From contig JAAXIF010000020.1 in the NCBI GenBank assembly GCA_012270485.1, positions 198,501-262,500 of the forward strand: a stretch of 64,000 bases of DNA, read 5' to 3'. The notes beneath the pieces are model-generated. The model was not told the DNA's origin. It ran no database searches and saw only the letters and a program-made list of their open reading frames with translations. The DNA is from Sphingobacteriales bacterium. GTDB lineage: Bacteria; Bacteroidota; Bacteroidia; Chitinophagales; Chitinophagaceae. This document shows positions 38,486 to 47,694 of this stretch, one piece after another. Position 1 is the first letter of the stretch; every line of letters begins with the position of its first letter. The position numbers and the translations under genes were made by a program.

Positions 38486-38524
38486 ATAAAAAGAGGCTAT
38501 ATCGGACTTTTGATACAGCCTCTT
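38486..38524 (-). terminator. Rho-independent terminator of sucD
   Basis: On the minus strand AAGAGGCTGTATC pairs with GATATAGCCTCTT, followed by five T residues. Nearly the same stem and loop end the unrelated gene at 50.75-51.27 kb. Confidence 0.9.
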
Positions 38525-38552
38525 GTAAAAGAAAATGATATGAATTTGCTGA

Positions 38553-39425
38553 TTACTTTTTGAGAGCTGCAGCCATTGTTTTACCAATGTCAGCAGGGCT
38601 GGCTACTACATCGATACCACATTCTGCCATGATTTTCATCTTAGCTGCTGCAGTGTCATCGGCACCACCAATAATAGCACCCGCATGTCCCATACGACGA
38701 CCCGGAGGAGCGGTTTGGCCTGCAATGAAACCAACTACCGGTTTTGTTTTATTGTCTTTGATCCAACGAGCAGCTTCTGCTTCCATGCTTCCGCCGATCT
38801 CACCGATCATGATGATACCATCGGTTTCAGGATCGTTCATTAATAATTCAACGGCATCTTTTGTAGGTGTACCAATGATGGGGTCACCGCCAATTCCGAT
38901 GGCTGTACTGATACCTAAACCTGCTTTCACCACTTGGTCAGCAGCTTCGTATGTGAGTGTACCACTCTTAGAAACGATACCGATGCGACCCGGTTTGAAA
39001 ATAAAGCCTGGCATGATACCTACTTTAGCCTCACCTGCTGTAATAACACCCGGACAGTTAGGTCCGATCAAACGGGTATTTTTACCCAAAAGATAGTTTT
39101 TAACTTTCACCATATCCTGAACAGGAATACCTTCTGTGATACAAACAATCAGGCTAATTCCTGCATCGGTAGCTTCCATGATCGCATCTGCCGCGAAAGC
39201 AGGGGGAACGAAAATGATACTTACATCTGCACCTGCAATTTTAACTGCATCAGCTACGGTATTGAATACCGGACGATCCAAATGCGTTGATCCGCCTTTG
39301 CCCGGTGTTACACCGCCAACTACATTGGTACCATATTCAATCATTTGGGTAGCATGGAATGTACCTTCTGTTCCGGTAAAGCCCTGAACAATGATCTTCG
39401 AGTTTTTATTCACTAATACTGCCAT
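38553..39425 (-). CDS. sucD: Succinyl-CoA synthetase alpha subunit
   Basis: 290 residues from the ATG at 39425 ([18 protein letters not shown]); an upstream in-frame start at 39557 encodes an implausible extension. CoA-binding [28 protein letters not shown] and the phospho-His loop [13 protein letters not shown] are all present. It forms the heterotetramer that converts succinyl-CoA to succinate with ATP or GTP synthesis in the TCA cycle. The beta subunit gene is not in this window. Confidence 0.97.
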   Translation of the reverse strand: MAVLVNKNSKIIVQGFTGTEGTFHATQMIEYGTNVVGGVTPGKGGSTHLDRPVFNTVADAVKIAGADVSIIFVPPAFAADAIMEATDAGISLIVCITEGIPVQDMVKVKNYLLGKNTRLIGPNCPGVITAGEAKVGIMPGFIFKPGRIGIVSKSGTLTYEAADQVVKAGLGISTAIGIGGDPIIGTPTKDAVELLMNDPETDGIIMIGEIGGSMEAEAARWIKDNKTKPVVGFIAGQTAPPGRRMGHAGAIIGGADDTAAAKMKIMAECGIDVVASPADIGKTMAAALKK

Positions 39426-39522
39426 GGTAATGGTTTCTTGTATTTGAAATTTGCGGCAAAAATAGGAGAAAATGAACGGATACCACCCAATGATCCAAAC
39501 TTTGTTCAATAGATACCTCAGA

Positions 39523-40362
39523 TCAGCGTCCGATGCTGAAAAATGAAGAGTATTCATAATTCAAACTCGCCCAGTAACTCTGCCAATCTGCTTTTTCATC
39601 CCCATTTAGTCTTTCCATATAAACCGCACTCACCATAAATGGACCTGAATATCTTTTCACAGTCACTGTTCCACGGTTATTCGTGCGGTATTCCTGCATC
39701 TGTGTCGCGCCATTTTTTTCTCGGTGCCAAGTCTTTACCAGCAAATTGGCCAATGGCTTCCCCTTGAATAATACCCTGAATTTCACAGTTGGTAGGTTAT
39801 CGGAAGGTAACCTAGCAGGGCTGGCGTAGGGGTTTTCAAATGGAATTATATCGAGCGGAAGAGTTGTCGGCTCAGTACAAGCATCTGTTTTTATATCACC
39901 TACCTGGATAATGGTTTTTACAGAACGCTGATAGTATTCTTTACCCGGCCTTTGATTTTCATTATTTTTTTGCCGGAAATCAAGGGCTGTTTGTAATCCA
40001 TCTTCTTTCAAATAATCATTGAATTTGTCGCCTTCCAACTCAATATGCGAATTGATACTGTTGAATACCACCATATGCGTGCCTTCGACTTGTAATGGCA
40101 ACCTGATGGAATCTCCTTTTTGGATGGATAGTCTGTCAGCAATATCCACCATTGTTCCATTGGGGAGATAATGGGTGAGTCGTTTGATTTTTTCTTTATT
40201 ACCAGTCCAATTTTCTCCTGTGAAATTTTCACCCACCTGAAAACGAATCAATGCGATGTCTCGGATGGTATAAAAATATTTATCAGGGGCCAGCCAAAAC
40301 TCGTGAGCGGAGAGTAAAAAGGCTGCCATGAGAAACAAGAATGACAAAAACAGTTTTTTCAT
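39523..40362 (-). CDS. DUF4198 domain periplasmic protein
   Basis: 279 residues with a signal peptide ending at [11 protein letters not shown]. The HEFWLxP start of the mature protein, [12 protein letters not shown], the Ig-like strand [18 protein letters not shown] and [17 protein letters not shown] fit DUF4198 (COG5266). Members are periplasmic and often lie near nickel, cobalt or TonB transport genes, with a possible metal role; no such neighbour is seen here. The His next to the cleavage site would be the new N-terminal region, as in metal-binding periplasmic proteins. Confidence 0.8.
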   Translation of the reverse strand: MKKLFLSFLFLMAAFLLSAHEFWLAPDKYFYTIRDIALIRFQVGENFTGENWTGNKEKIKRLTHYLPNGTMVDIADRLSIQKGDSIRLPLQVEGTHMVVFNSINSHIELEGDKFNDYLKEDGLQTALDFRQKNNENQRPGKEYYQRSVKTIIQVGDIKTDACTEPTTLPLDIIPFENPYASPARLPSDNLPTVKFRVLFKGKPLANLLVKTWHREKNGATQMQEYRTNNRGTVTVKRYSGPFMVSAVYMERLNGDEKADWQSYWASLNYEYSSFFSIGR

Positions 40363-40452
40363 TACTGCAATGTACTTAAATGAAATCGGAATACAGCCGA
40401 GTACGGAAGACTAGTTAGATGGTTGAAAATAGATCATCTGAAGCATGGATTT

Positions 40453-40491
40453 ATTGCCACTGTCCAAGGGACTCCTTCGGACAGTGGCAAT
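40453..40491 (-). terminator. Perfect hairpin downstream of the PKD gene
   Basis: ATTGCCACTGTCC and GGACAGTGGCAAT form a perfect 13-bp stem; the 13-base loop can itself pair (CCaAGG with CCTtCGG). It lies 17 bases after the PKD gene stop on the minus strand. The T-tract is weak, so it may be a repeat hairpin rather than a simple terminator. Confidence 0.65.
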
Positions 40492-40507
40492 TTATATTAC
40501 TAAACCA

Positions 40508-42493
40508 CTATAATTTATAGAACAACCTACTATCATTACCAACAGCACTGATTACTCTCAAGAAATAAGGACCTGTTTTTAACTCTACAGCCGGAATTTC
40601 AATAAAATTATTACCGCTGAGTAATCCTTTCTTGGTTTTCCATTTGATGGTGCCATAAATATCATAGATGCCAATCTCCACTTCAACACCCACTTTGACC
40701 CAGATCGTCGTTACAAAACGAGATATAACCGGATTGGGATTGATTTGGATGATTTTGATGCGCTGACTAATAGGTTCATTCACCGTACTGTCTTTTATTT
40801 CGAATACTTTACATACTTCACTACTACAACCCGCAGCCGTTTTTATTTTCAGACAAACTGTATATATACCTTTTTGGCGGTATTGTTTTTCCGGTGCAAC
40901 TATATTCCCACCTAATTCAGTACCGTCACCAAATTTCCATTTGCGTTCAATGATACTGTCACCAGGAACAGCTGTTGAACCCACGCTATTGAATTTGATT
41001 TTTTTCTGCGCTAGTCTTTGATCAGAGAATGTTGCAACACATCGGTTATTCGGAGTTGTGTACGTGATGTTCTCACAATACCTGCTCTCACAACCTTTTG
41101 CTGTTTTAATAACCAAGCAAACATTGTACACCCCCGATTTACGATATTGATAAATAGGGTCTTTTCTATTGCCTGTTAAAGCGGCAGCGCTATCACCAAA
41201 ATACCATGTTCTGCTGATGATACTATCACCCTGTGGTGCTACCGCGCCCAGACTATTAAATTGTATGGACTGTTCTTTCTTTGTATAACTAAATATGGCT
41301 TTACAATACAAAGGTGAATTCGCAATCGTAGGATCTTTAACAAGAATGGTACTGCAATACATAGCTTCACAACCCTTGGCAGATTTTATTTTCAAACAAA
41401 CGGTGTAGGAGCCGGTGTCTTTAAACGTTTTTGAGACACTCATTTCATTCCCATCAATAGCCGTTCCATCACCCAAAATCCAGATGCGCTGTATGATGCT
41501 GTCGCCATTGGATGCCAAACTTCTGGCACTGTTAAATCTAAAACTGCGATTACCGTTTTTTTCAAACGTATACATGGCAGTACAAATAAGAGGTTCTTCA
41601 ATTTCAATAGTAGTACAATACCTGCTTTCGCAACCTTTGGCGGTTTTTGTATACAGACATACTTGGTATTTACCGGATTTGCTGTATTGGTACACAAGTT
41701 CTTTAGCGCCACTTTCTATTATTTTGCCATCACCCAAAATCCAGCCATACTTTACAATACTATCATTGTTGATAAAACTGCTGGTGCTATTGAAGACTAC
41801 TTTTTTTCCATCTATTCGGAAACTGAATTTAGCCTGACAGGTAAGCGTTGGTTTTACGATTGAGTCGCGTACAATGATGGTTGCACATACTTTGCTTTCG
41901 CAGCCCTTTTGCGTTTTAATGTATAGGCAAACATTATACACACCGGTGTCTTTAAATTCTTTTAGCGGACTAATTTCTCTTCCCTCAAGTATGCTGCCAT
42001 CACCGAAAATCCATTTTCTAAGAAGGATACTATCGCCGGTAGGTACTGTACTATTCTTTGAACTGAATCGAAATGTTTTTCCCTGAAGTTTTTCATATGT
42101 CAATACTGCTTTGCAATTCGCTGGTGGAATGCTACTACCAGGTGTACAGAGTATAAAATTACTTTCTGCGTAGTTGCTGGTGTTATTGATATTGGGATGA
42201 TTGATGAGTAGTTGCCCATCACAATTCTCTGTACTCACTTTTATTTTCGTAATAGTACTGTTACATCGAATCGTATCTATATAAAAACCATTTGGATTGG
42301 TTTTTACTGTTTTGACTATATAACAAGCGGCAGACACACTACTGCTATCGATTCTAATAGTGATTACTTTGTTGCCAGCAGGTTGACCATTGCTGTATTT
42401 TACGGTACCTTTTACTATAATGGTATTCGCAAAACTGCCCAGCGGAAGTAATAAAAGCATGAGACGGCAGATCAATCGAATGACGTTTTCCAT
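40508..42493 (-). CDS. PKD-repeat surface protein with T9SS type A sorting domain
   Basis: 661 residues with a signal peptide (cleavage near SFA). After an initial carboxypeptidase-like region come five PKD repeats of about 90-95 residues, each beginning C-x-A, then a GDSI turn, W-x-(F/L)GD, Y-x3-G-x-Y-x-VCL and KGCES-x-YC. The two Cys of each unit probably form a disulfide. The C-terminal 80 residues (IQINPNPVISRFVTTIW, IYDIYGTIKW, GPYFLRVIS) are a type IX secretion sorting domain, so the protein should be secreted or anchored at the cell surface. It probably has an adhesive role. Confidence 0.92.
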   Translation of the reverse strand: MENVIRLICRLMLLLLPLGSFANTIIVKGTVKYSNGQPAGNKVITIRIDSSSVSAACYIVKTVKTNPNGFYIDTIRCNSTITKIKVSTENCDGQLLINHPNINNTSNYAESNFILCTPGSSIPPANCKAVLTYEKLQGKTFRFSSKNSTVPTGDSILLRKWIFGDGSILEGREISPLKEFKDTGVYNVCLYIKTQKGCESKVCATIIVRDSIVKPTLTCQAKFSFRIDGKKVVFNSTSSFINNDSIVKYGWILGDGKIIESGAKELVYQYSKSGKYQVCLYTKTAKGCESRYCTTIEIEEPLICTAMYTFEKNGNRSFRFNSARSLASNGDSIIQRIWILGDGTAIDGNEMSVSKTFKDTGSYTVCLKIKSAKGCEAMYCSTILVKDPTIANSPLYCKAIFSYTKKEQSIQFNSLGAVAPQGDSIISRTWYFGDSAAALTGNRKDPIYQYRKSGVYNVCLVIKTAKGCESRYCENITYTTPNNRCVATFSDQRLAQKKIKFNSVGSTAVPGDSIIERKWKFGDGTELGGNIVAPEKQYRQKGIYTVCLKIKTAAGCSSEVCKVFEIKDSTVNEPISQRIKIIQINPNPVISRFVTTIWVKVGVEVEIGIYDIYGTIKWKTKKGLLSGNNFIEIPAVELKTGPYFLRVISAVGNDSRLFYKL

Positions 42494-42620
42494 AGGTTTA
42501 GTTTTTTGATCTCTTTAACAGATACCATCTTTTTCAATACCGCAGTCCAGACCTAATATTTTTTTAATAGCGCTACTATTCTAAGTCAAAAATCTCTGCC
42601 TTATCTCTGGTTACTTCAAT

Positions 42621-42656
42621 TCTCTGCGGTAAATAAAACATAGTTTACTGCAGAGA
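42621..42656. repeat. Intergenic inverted repeat family H
   Basis: TCTCTGCGGTAAA and TTTACTGCAGAGA, with a ten-base loop, form a 13-bp stem with one G-T pair. It lies in the 305-base gap between the divergent PKD gene and efp; the rest of that gap contains only the efp promoter region. Confidence 0.8.
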
Positions 42657-42770
42657 GCATGCAAAAGGAGTGTTTACGCAGCGGCATTTATTAATCGGGA
42701 ACTTTTTTGGGGTAATTGGGAGAAAAATCAGGCATCCGACATCCCACATCATAAAATCCCCCCAAACCCC

Positions 42771-42778
42771 TACTTTTG
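42771..42778 (+). promoter_or_regulatory. Candidate -7 box of efp
   Basis: TACTTTTG exactly fits TAnnTTTG, 20 bases before the efp ATG at 42799. The -33 TTTG is not clear. Confidence 0.5.
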
Positions 42779-42798
42779 CGGCAGAAATAAACCTTATT

Positions 42799-43365
42799 AT
42801 GGCAACTACATCAGACATCAGCCGTGGCATGATTTTAAAGCTAGACGGCAGCTTATATTCAGTGGTAGAATTTGGTGAGAACAAAACAGCCCGTGCAGCA
42901 GCAAAGGTTTGGGCCAAGCTGAAAGGGGTGGATAACAAACGTTCTATTGAAAAAACCTGGAACAGTGGAGAAAACATTTTCCCAGTGCGTGTGGAGAAAA
43001 AAGCTTTTCAGTTCTTGTACAAGGACGAAAGTGGTTTTAACCTGATGAATAATGAGACATTCGAGCAGATTGCGCTGGCGGAAGAAATGATTGACGCTCC
43101 TCAGTTTCTGAAAGATGGTTCAGAAGTGTTTGTTTATATCAATACCGAAACGGATCAGCCTATTGGTGCTGAATTACCTGAAAAGATTGTTTTGAAAATC
43201 ACTTATTGTGAGCCCGGTTTAAGAGGAGATACGGCTACCCGTGCCCTGAAAGCCGCTACTGTGGAAACGGGTGCTACCGTAATGGTACCCTTGTTTGTGG
43301 AAGATGGCGAACTGATCCGCGTAAACACCAAGACTGGTGATTATGTGGAACGTGTTAAAGAATAA
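42799..43365 (+). CDS. efp: Translation elongation factor P with atypical tip loop
   Basis: 188 residues from the ATG at 42799 (MATTSDISRGMILKLDGSLY); a frame from 42670 has an implausible 43-residue extension. The three beta domains of EF-P are complete and end with GDYVERVKE. EF-P relieves ribosome stalling at polyproline. In most bacteria the domain I loop reads KPGKG around the modified Lys; here the aligned stretch is ENKTARAAAKVW, with Arg at the tip and no Pro or Gly. Whether it is modified, and by which enzyme, cannot be told here. An intrinsic terminator follows. Confidence 0.95.
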   Translation: MATTSDISRGMILKLDGSLYSVVEFGENKTARAAAKVWAKLKGVDNKRSIEKTWNSGENIFPVRVEKKAFQFLYKDESGFNLMNNETFEQIALAEEMIDAPQFLKDGSEVFVYINTETDQPIGAELPEKIVLKITYCEPGLRGDTATRALKAATVETGATVMVPLFVEDGELIRVNTKTGDYVERVKE

Positions 43366-43385
43366 TTTAATTCGTTAATGATAGA

Positions 43386-43410
43386 AAAGGCACTTTTGGG
43401 TGCCTTTTTT
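43386..43410 (+). terminator. Rho-independent terminator of efp
   Basis: AAAGGCAC and GTGCCTTT form an 8-bp stem followed by T residues, 20 bases after the efp stop. Confidence 0.88.
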
Positions 43411-43419
43411 AGTTATAAG

Positions 43420-43500
43420 TACAGTTGATAGTTGATAGTTGACAGTTGACAGAAAGAAGGATATTGTATTCCTGTCAACTGTCAACTATCAACTGTTAAC
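43420..43500. repeat. Intergenic inverted repeat family D
   Basis: Tandem words of the kind GTTGATAGTTGACAGTTGAC on the left (43423-43453) are mirrored by CTGTCAACTGTCAACTATC on the right (43472-43490), giving a stem of roughly 25-30 bp between efp and accB. Confidence 0.9.
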
Positions 43501-43626
43501 CATCAAGTGTCAACCTCAAAAAAGAATATCCCAAAATCAAAGAAATCCCCTGTTTTTATCAAAAAAAAGCTATTTTGCCCCTCGATTTGACCTAAACTAA
43601 CCGATTTTACCCCAAAAATTGCCATT

Positions 43627-44109
43627 ATGGATTTAAAGCAAATTCACGAGTTGATCAAGATCATCAATAAGAGTAATATTGGTGAAATCAGTATAGAAGA
43701 TAAAGATGGTAAGGTAACCATCAAGCAGAAAGAAGAGCCTGCAGTAACAGTAGCTGCTGCTCCTGCGCAGGTTTTCCATACGGCTCCTGCTCCTGCTCCT
43801 GCCACAGCCCCAGCACCCGCTGCTGCAGCCCCCGCGGCACCTGCTGCTCCGGCTCCTAAGTCAGACAACCTGATCACGATCAAAAGTCCTATGATTGGAA
43901 CTTTTTATCGCAGAGCTTCTCCGGATAAGCCTGTTCTTGCGGATGTAGGTGCAGAAATCGCACCCGGAAAAGTGGTTTGTATCATTGAAGCTATGAAGCT
44001 GTTCAATGAGATTGAAAGTGAGATCAGCGGTACCATCGTTAAAGTATTGGTGGATGACGCAAGTCCGGTGGAATATGACCAGCCACTGTTTTTAGTAGAG
44101 CCGAAATAA
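43627..44109 (+). CDS. accB: Acetyl-CoA carboxylase biotin carboxyl carrier protein
   Basis: 160 residues. The N-terminal helical region is joined by a long Ala/Pro-rich linker (about residues 45-77) to the biotinyl domain. The biotinylated Lys is in IIEAMKLFNEIE, and PMIGTFYRRASPDK is the usual thumb region. It carries CO2 to the carboxyltransferase in the first step of fatty acid synthesis. accC follows on the same strand, so the two form the usual operon, with a family-E repeat in the gap. Confidence 0.97.
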   Translation: MDLKQIHELIKIINKSNIGEISIEDKDGKVTIKQKEEPAVTVAAAPAQVFHTAPAPAPATAPAPAAAAPAAPAAPAPKSDNLITIKSPMIGTFYRRASPDKPVLADVGAEIAPGKVVCIIEAMKLFNEIESEISGTIVKVLVDDASPVEYDQPLFLVEPK

Positions 44110-44111
44110 AT

Positions 44112-44234
44112 AATTTGAAAATGAGGTAATTTGTCCCGCATTTTTTGCGGGATGAAAATAGGATATCCTGTTTTCAAATTTTCGAATTATCCATTAATAC
44201 TTTCATTTTCAAATTTTCAAATTTTCAAATTACC
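44112..44234. repeat. Intergenic inverted repeat family E between accB and accC
   Basis: AATTTGAAAATGAGGTAATT on the left is complementary to the words TTTTCAAATTACCTC just before the accC start. TTTTCAAATT is repeated four times, and a CCCGC-T-GCGGG hairpin lies at 44137-44151. The stem would bring the accB stop and accC start together. Confidence 0.8.
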
Positions 44235-44237
44235 TCA

Positions 44238-45575
44238 ATGTTCAAGAAAATATTGATAGCCAATAGGGGAGAGATTGCTCTTAGAGTCATTCGTACCTGT
44301 CGTGAGATGGGAATCAAAACAGTGGCTGTATATTCTACTGCAGATAAAGATAGTTTGCATGTAAAATTTGCTGATGAAGCTGTTTGTATCGGAAAACCCC
44401 ATGGAGTTGATTCTTATTTGAATATCCCTCATATTATGGCTGCGGCTGAAATCACCAATGCCGATGCCATTCACCCGGGTTATGGTTTTCTGGCTGAAAA
44501 TGCCCGCTTTTCTCAGATCTGTGCGGATCATGGTATCAAATTCATCGGTCCTACTCCTGAGATGATCAATAAAATGGGAGATAAGATCACTGCGAAAGAA
44601 ACCATGATCAAAGCCGGTGTACCTGTTGTACCCGGTGGAGAAGGCTTGTTGGACAGTGTGGAAGAAGCCAAGAAATTGGCCAAAGAAATAGGCTACCCCG
44701 TTATCCTGAAAGCAACTGCCGGTGGTGGTGGTAAAGGAATGCGTGTGGTGAATGAAGAAAGTGAATTGGAAAGAGCGTATACCACTGCTCGTACTGAAGC
44801 TGCTGCTGCATTTAAAAACGATGGTGTGTACATGGAGAAATTCGTGGAAGAACCTCGTCACATTGAAATACAGGTAGCAGGTGATCAATATGGTACTGTT
44901 TGCCATATGAGTGAGCGCGACTGTTCTATTCAACGTCGCCACCAAAAACTGGTGGAAGAATCTCCTTCTCCATTCATGACGCCTGAGCTTCGCAAAAAAA
45001 TGGGAGAAGCTGCTTGTAAGGCTGCTGCTGCCATTAATTATGAAAGCGTAGGGACCATAGAATTTCTGGTAGATAAACATCGCAACTTCTACTTCATGGA
45101 AATGAATACCCGTATTCAGGTAGAACATTGCGTAACGGAAGAAGTGATCAATTTTGATCTGATCAAAGAACAGATCAAAATTGCCATGGGTGAAAAGATC
45201 AGTGGAAGAAACTATGAACCACAAATGCATGCGATTGAATGTCGTATCAATGCAGAGGATCCATACAATGATTTCAGACCTTCACCGGGTAAGATCACAG
45301 TATTGCATACACCGGGTGGACATGGTGTTCGTGTAGACAGTCATGTGTATGCCGGTTATGTGATTCCTCCTTATTATGATTCCATGATCGGTAAACTGAT
45401 CACCATCGCACAAACTCGTGAAGAAGCCATTGATACCATGTATCGTGCGCTGAGTGAGTATGTGATTGAAGGGGTGAAAACAACCATTCCATTCCATTTG
45501 CAACTGATGCAAAATGAAGATTTCAGGAAAGGTAATTTTACTACGAAATTCCTAGAGACCTTCAAAATGAAATAA
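44238..45575 (+). CDS. accC: Acetyl-CoA carboxylase biotin carboxylase subunit
   Basis: 445 residues from the ATG at 44238 ([19 protein letters not shown]); the longer frame from 44145 runs through repeat DNA. ATP-grasp motifs are present: [42 protein letters not shown] and the C-terminal biotin carboxylase domain ([18 protein letters not shown]). It carboxylates the biotin of AccB with ATP and bicarbonate. A strong terminator follows. The carboxyltransferase genes are not in this window. Confidence 0.97.
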   Translation: MFKKILIANRGEIALRVIRTCREMGIKTVAVYSTADKDSLHVKFADEAVCIGKPHGVDSYLNIPHIMAAAEITNADAIHPGYGFLAENARFSQICADHGIKFIGPTPEMINKMGDKITAKETMIKAGVPVVPGGEGLLDSVEEAKKLAKEIGYPVILKATAGGGGKGMRVVNEESELERAYTTARTEAAAAFKNDGVYMEKFVEEPRHIEIQVAGDQYGTVCHMSERDCSIQRRHQKLVEESPSPFMTPELRKKMGEAACKAAAAINYESVGTIEFLVDKHRNFYFMEMNTRIQVEHCVTEEVINFDLIKEQIKIAMGEKISGRNYEPQMHAIECRINAEDPYNDFRPSPGKITVLHTPGGHGVRVDSHVYAGYVIPPYYDSMIGKLITIAQTREEAIDTMYRALSEYVIEGVKTTIPFHLQLMQNEDFRKGNFTTKFLETFKMK

Positions 45576-45597
45576 TGACCTTTCTTGGTCAAATGTT

Positions 45598-45625
45598 AAA
45601 GCCCCTACAATTTTGTAGGGGCTTT
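45598..45625 (+). terminator. Rho-independent terminator of accC
   Basis: AAAGCCCCTACAA and TTGTAGGGGCTTT form a 13-bp stem followed by a T-rich tract. Confidence 0.9.
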
Positions 45626-45698
45626 ATTATTTTACGGAATATGGCTATTCATTTTTGGGGATTCTGCGTCTAAACTATTGATACTTTAAATCACTTAT

Positions 45699-46667
45699 AT
45701 GAAACCTTATCTTCTAGTATATCTGATGCTATGCTTTAGCTGTTCTTCTTTTTCACCCAAAGAGGATCCACCCCAAAAAAATCTCAAACCTGAAAATTAT
45801 GTATGGCAGAAAATATTTGATAGTGCAGCATGGAGAAAGAGTTATAATTACCAACTCTTTAGTCGGAATGATACGCTATGGACATTTCATCCTGACGCAA
45901 ACTGGTATTCTATTGATGATGGTCATCATTGGATGCCATCTTCGTTACCCAATGTCATTAATAATCATGCTTTTTTAGATTATGTTTTGTTCAAGGGGGC
46001 TATATATGGATTGGGGAATTTCGCGGGTAATATTGAAAGGTATATCTATAAGCCGACTATTTATCGGACTACGAATATGCGTACATGGGAAACACTAGCT
46101 GAAGGATCTAATTTGCCCAACCGTTTTTTTTATCATCCTTTTGTTTTTAAGGATAAACTATGGATCATAGGCGGAGAAGACCAACAGCAACAATATGCAG
46201 ATATCTGGAATAGCGATGATGGTATTCATTGGGTCAAACAAAAAGATCAACTTGATTTTGGTAAAAGAAGCAATAGTTTGATTGTTCAGTTACACAATAA
46301 ATTGTTTTTGCTGAACAATGATGTGTGGAGTTCTGTAGATGGCATTCATTGGACAAAAGAAACAGATGAGATCGTAAAAGGTGAACAAATCTTTGGATAT
46401 GCTGCAGTTGTGTATGATGATAAAATATGGTTACTGGGTTGTAATAGAAACGGACAGTTTTCAAGTCAGGTATTGGTGAGTAGTGATGGCAAAGATTGGC
46501 AAGGAATGAATGCACCTTGGTCTCCCAGAGGTGGTATTGCAGCCACTGTACATCATAACAGAATATTTATGACAGGTGGAAAGTATGGAGGTACACCTGA
46601 TCATACCGAATTTGTTTATAGCAATGATCTTTGGACTTTTAGTAAAGAATTAAAAAAAGATAATTAA
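45699..46667 (+). CDS. Hypothetical lipoprotein with Kelch-like propeller repeats
   Basis: 322 residues. A short signal ends at a lipobox-like CFSCSS. Repeated strands of the form WxSxDGxHW (NSDDGIHWVKQK, SSVDGIHWTKET, SSDGKDWQGM) and KLWIIGGED, KIWLLGCN, RIFMTGGK suggest a six- or seven-bladed propeller, probably in the outer-membrane leaflet or periplasm. Function is unknown. The next gene begins 18 bases downstream, so the two are probably an operon. Confidence 0.8.
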   Translation: MKPYLLVYLMLCFSCSSFSPKEDPPQKNLKPENYVWQKIFDSAAWRKSYNYQLFSRNDTLWTFHPDANWYSIDDGHHWMPSSLPNVINNHAFLDYVLFKGAIYGLGNFAGNIERYIYKPTIYRTTNMRTWETLAEGSNLPNRFFYHPFVFKDKLWIIGGEDQQQQYADIWNSDDGIHWVKQKDQLDFGKRSNSLIVQLHNKLFLLNNDVWSSVDGIHWTKETDEIVKGEQIFGYAAVVYDDKIWLLGCNRNGQFSSQVLVSSDGKDWQGMNAPWSPRGGIAATVHHNRIFMTGGKYGGTPDHTEFVYSNDLWTFSKELKKDN

Positions 46668-46685
46668 CTATATTCGAGAAAAAAC

Positions 46686-47621
46686 ATGCGCCACTTTTTT
46701 CTTTATCTGGTTGTAATTTTTTTGTTTGGTACCGGATGTCTAAATAGGGCACCTATTCATCCTCATGAAGGCTATGTCCAAGTAAAAGGAGGACGAGTAT
46801 GGTATCGCGTATTTGGTGAAGGCAAAGGCACTCCCATCATGATGTTACATGGAGGTCCGGGTGGAACCAGCAGATCATTTTATCAGTTTGAAGCAATCGG
46901 AAAAGATCGTCCCATCATTATTTTTGACCAACTGGGTGGAGGCAGATCAGATTATCATACTGATTCAACATTGTTAACTGTTGATAATTTTGTTGAACAG
47001 GTGGAAGCGGTACGAAAGGAGTTGGGGCTTACTTCTTTCTACTTACATGGGCATTCCTGGGGAACGGCGTTGGCATTGGAGTATTATCTCAAGTATCCTC
47101 AAGCTGTAAAAGCGATCTCTTTTAATAGTCCATATTTCAGTACAAAAGTTTGGAAAGCAGATGCTGATACTTTGATAGCTTCTTTACCGGATTCTATTCA
47201 ACAATACATTAAGGCAGGAGAACAAACCCATACATTCGACTCGCCTGAATACCAACGAGCCAATACATTTTTTGCAAAGAATTTTGGCTTAAGAACTGAG
47301 CGGAAAAAAAGTGAACTCGATACTGCTGAAGCCAAGAGTAATAAATTCATTTATCGCTATATGTGGGGACCTACTGAGTTTACTGCTACAGGTTCTTTAC
47401 TGAATTATGATCGTATCGAAAGTTTGCAAACGATAAAAGTGCCTGTACTTTTTATTACAGGCGAATTTGATGAAGCCAGACCCCAAACGGTCCAGCGCTT
47501 CCAGCAAATGATACCGGGAGCAAAGTTTGCTGTGATACCCAACGCCGGTCATTCAACGATGCATGATAATAAAGAAGAGAATATTAAAGTGCTGAAAGCA
47601 TTTCTTGATCAACTGAAATAA
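46686..47621 (+). CDS. Prolyl-iminopeptidase-like alpha/beta hydrolase lipoprotein
   Basis: 311 residues of the S33 family, with a lipobox-like FGTGCLN. The oxyanion motif HGGPGG, nucleophile Ser in GHSWGTALA, FDQLGGGRSD, and the late Asp (GEFDEARP) and His (PNAGHSTM) make a full catalytic triad. It would release N-terminal proline from peptides, or act on a related amide. A lipid anchor suggests it faces the periplasm, and it is probably cotranscribed with the propeller lipoprotein. Confidence 0.9.
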   Translation: MRHFFLYLVVIFLFGTGCLNRAPIHPHEGYVQVKGGRVWYRVFGEGKGTPIMMLHGGPGGTSRSFYQFEAIGKDRPIIIFDQLGGGRSDYHTDSTLLTVDNFVEQVEAVRKELGLTSFYLHGHSWGTALALEYYLKYPQAVKAISFNSPYFSTKVWKADADTLIASLPDSIQQYIKAGEQTHTFDSPEYQRANTFFAKNFGLRTERKKSELDTAEAKSNKFIYRYMWGPTEFTATGSLLNYDRIESLQTIKVPVLFITGEFDEARPQTVQRFQQMIPGAKFAVIPNAGHSTMHDNKEENIKVLKAFLDQLK

Positions 47622-47624
47622 AAT

Positions 47625-47676
47625 TAGCCACAGATTCACAGATTAAATTGAATGGTAATCTGTGCATCTGTGGCTA
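47625..47676. repeat. Intergenic inverted repeat family B, copy 4
   Basis: TAGCCACAGATTCACAGATT and AATCTGTGCATCTGTGGCTA enclose a ten-base loop between two convergent genes, 3 bases beyond the hydrolase stop. Confidence 0.92.
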
Positions 47677-47694
47677 AAATCAATGAGGTAATAA

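Noticed and set aside
42645..42977. 110-codon minus-strand ORF
   Set aside because: It is antisense to efp and its leader.
44137..44151. Intrinsic terminator between accB and accC
   Set aside because: The CCCGC/GCGGG stem lacks a following T-tract, so it is kept only as part of the repeat.
44235..45230. 331-codon minus-strand ORF
   Set aside because: It lies wholly antisense to accC, whose motifs are unmistakable; the long antisense frame reflects accC codon bias.
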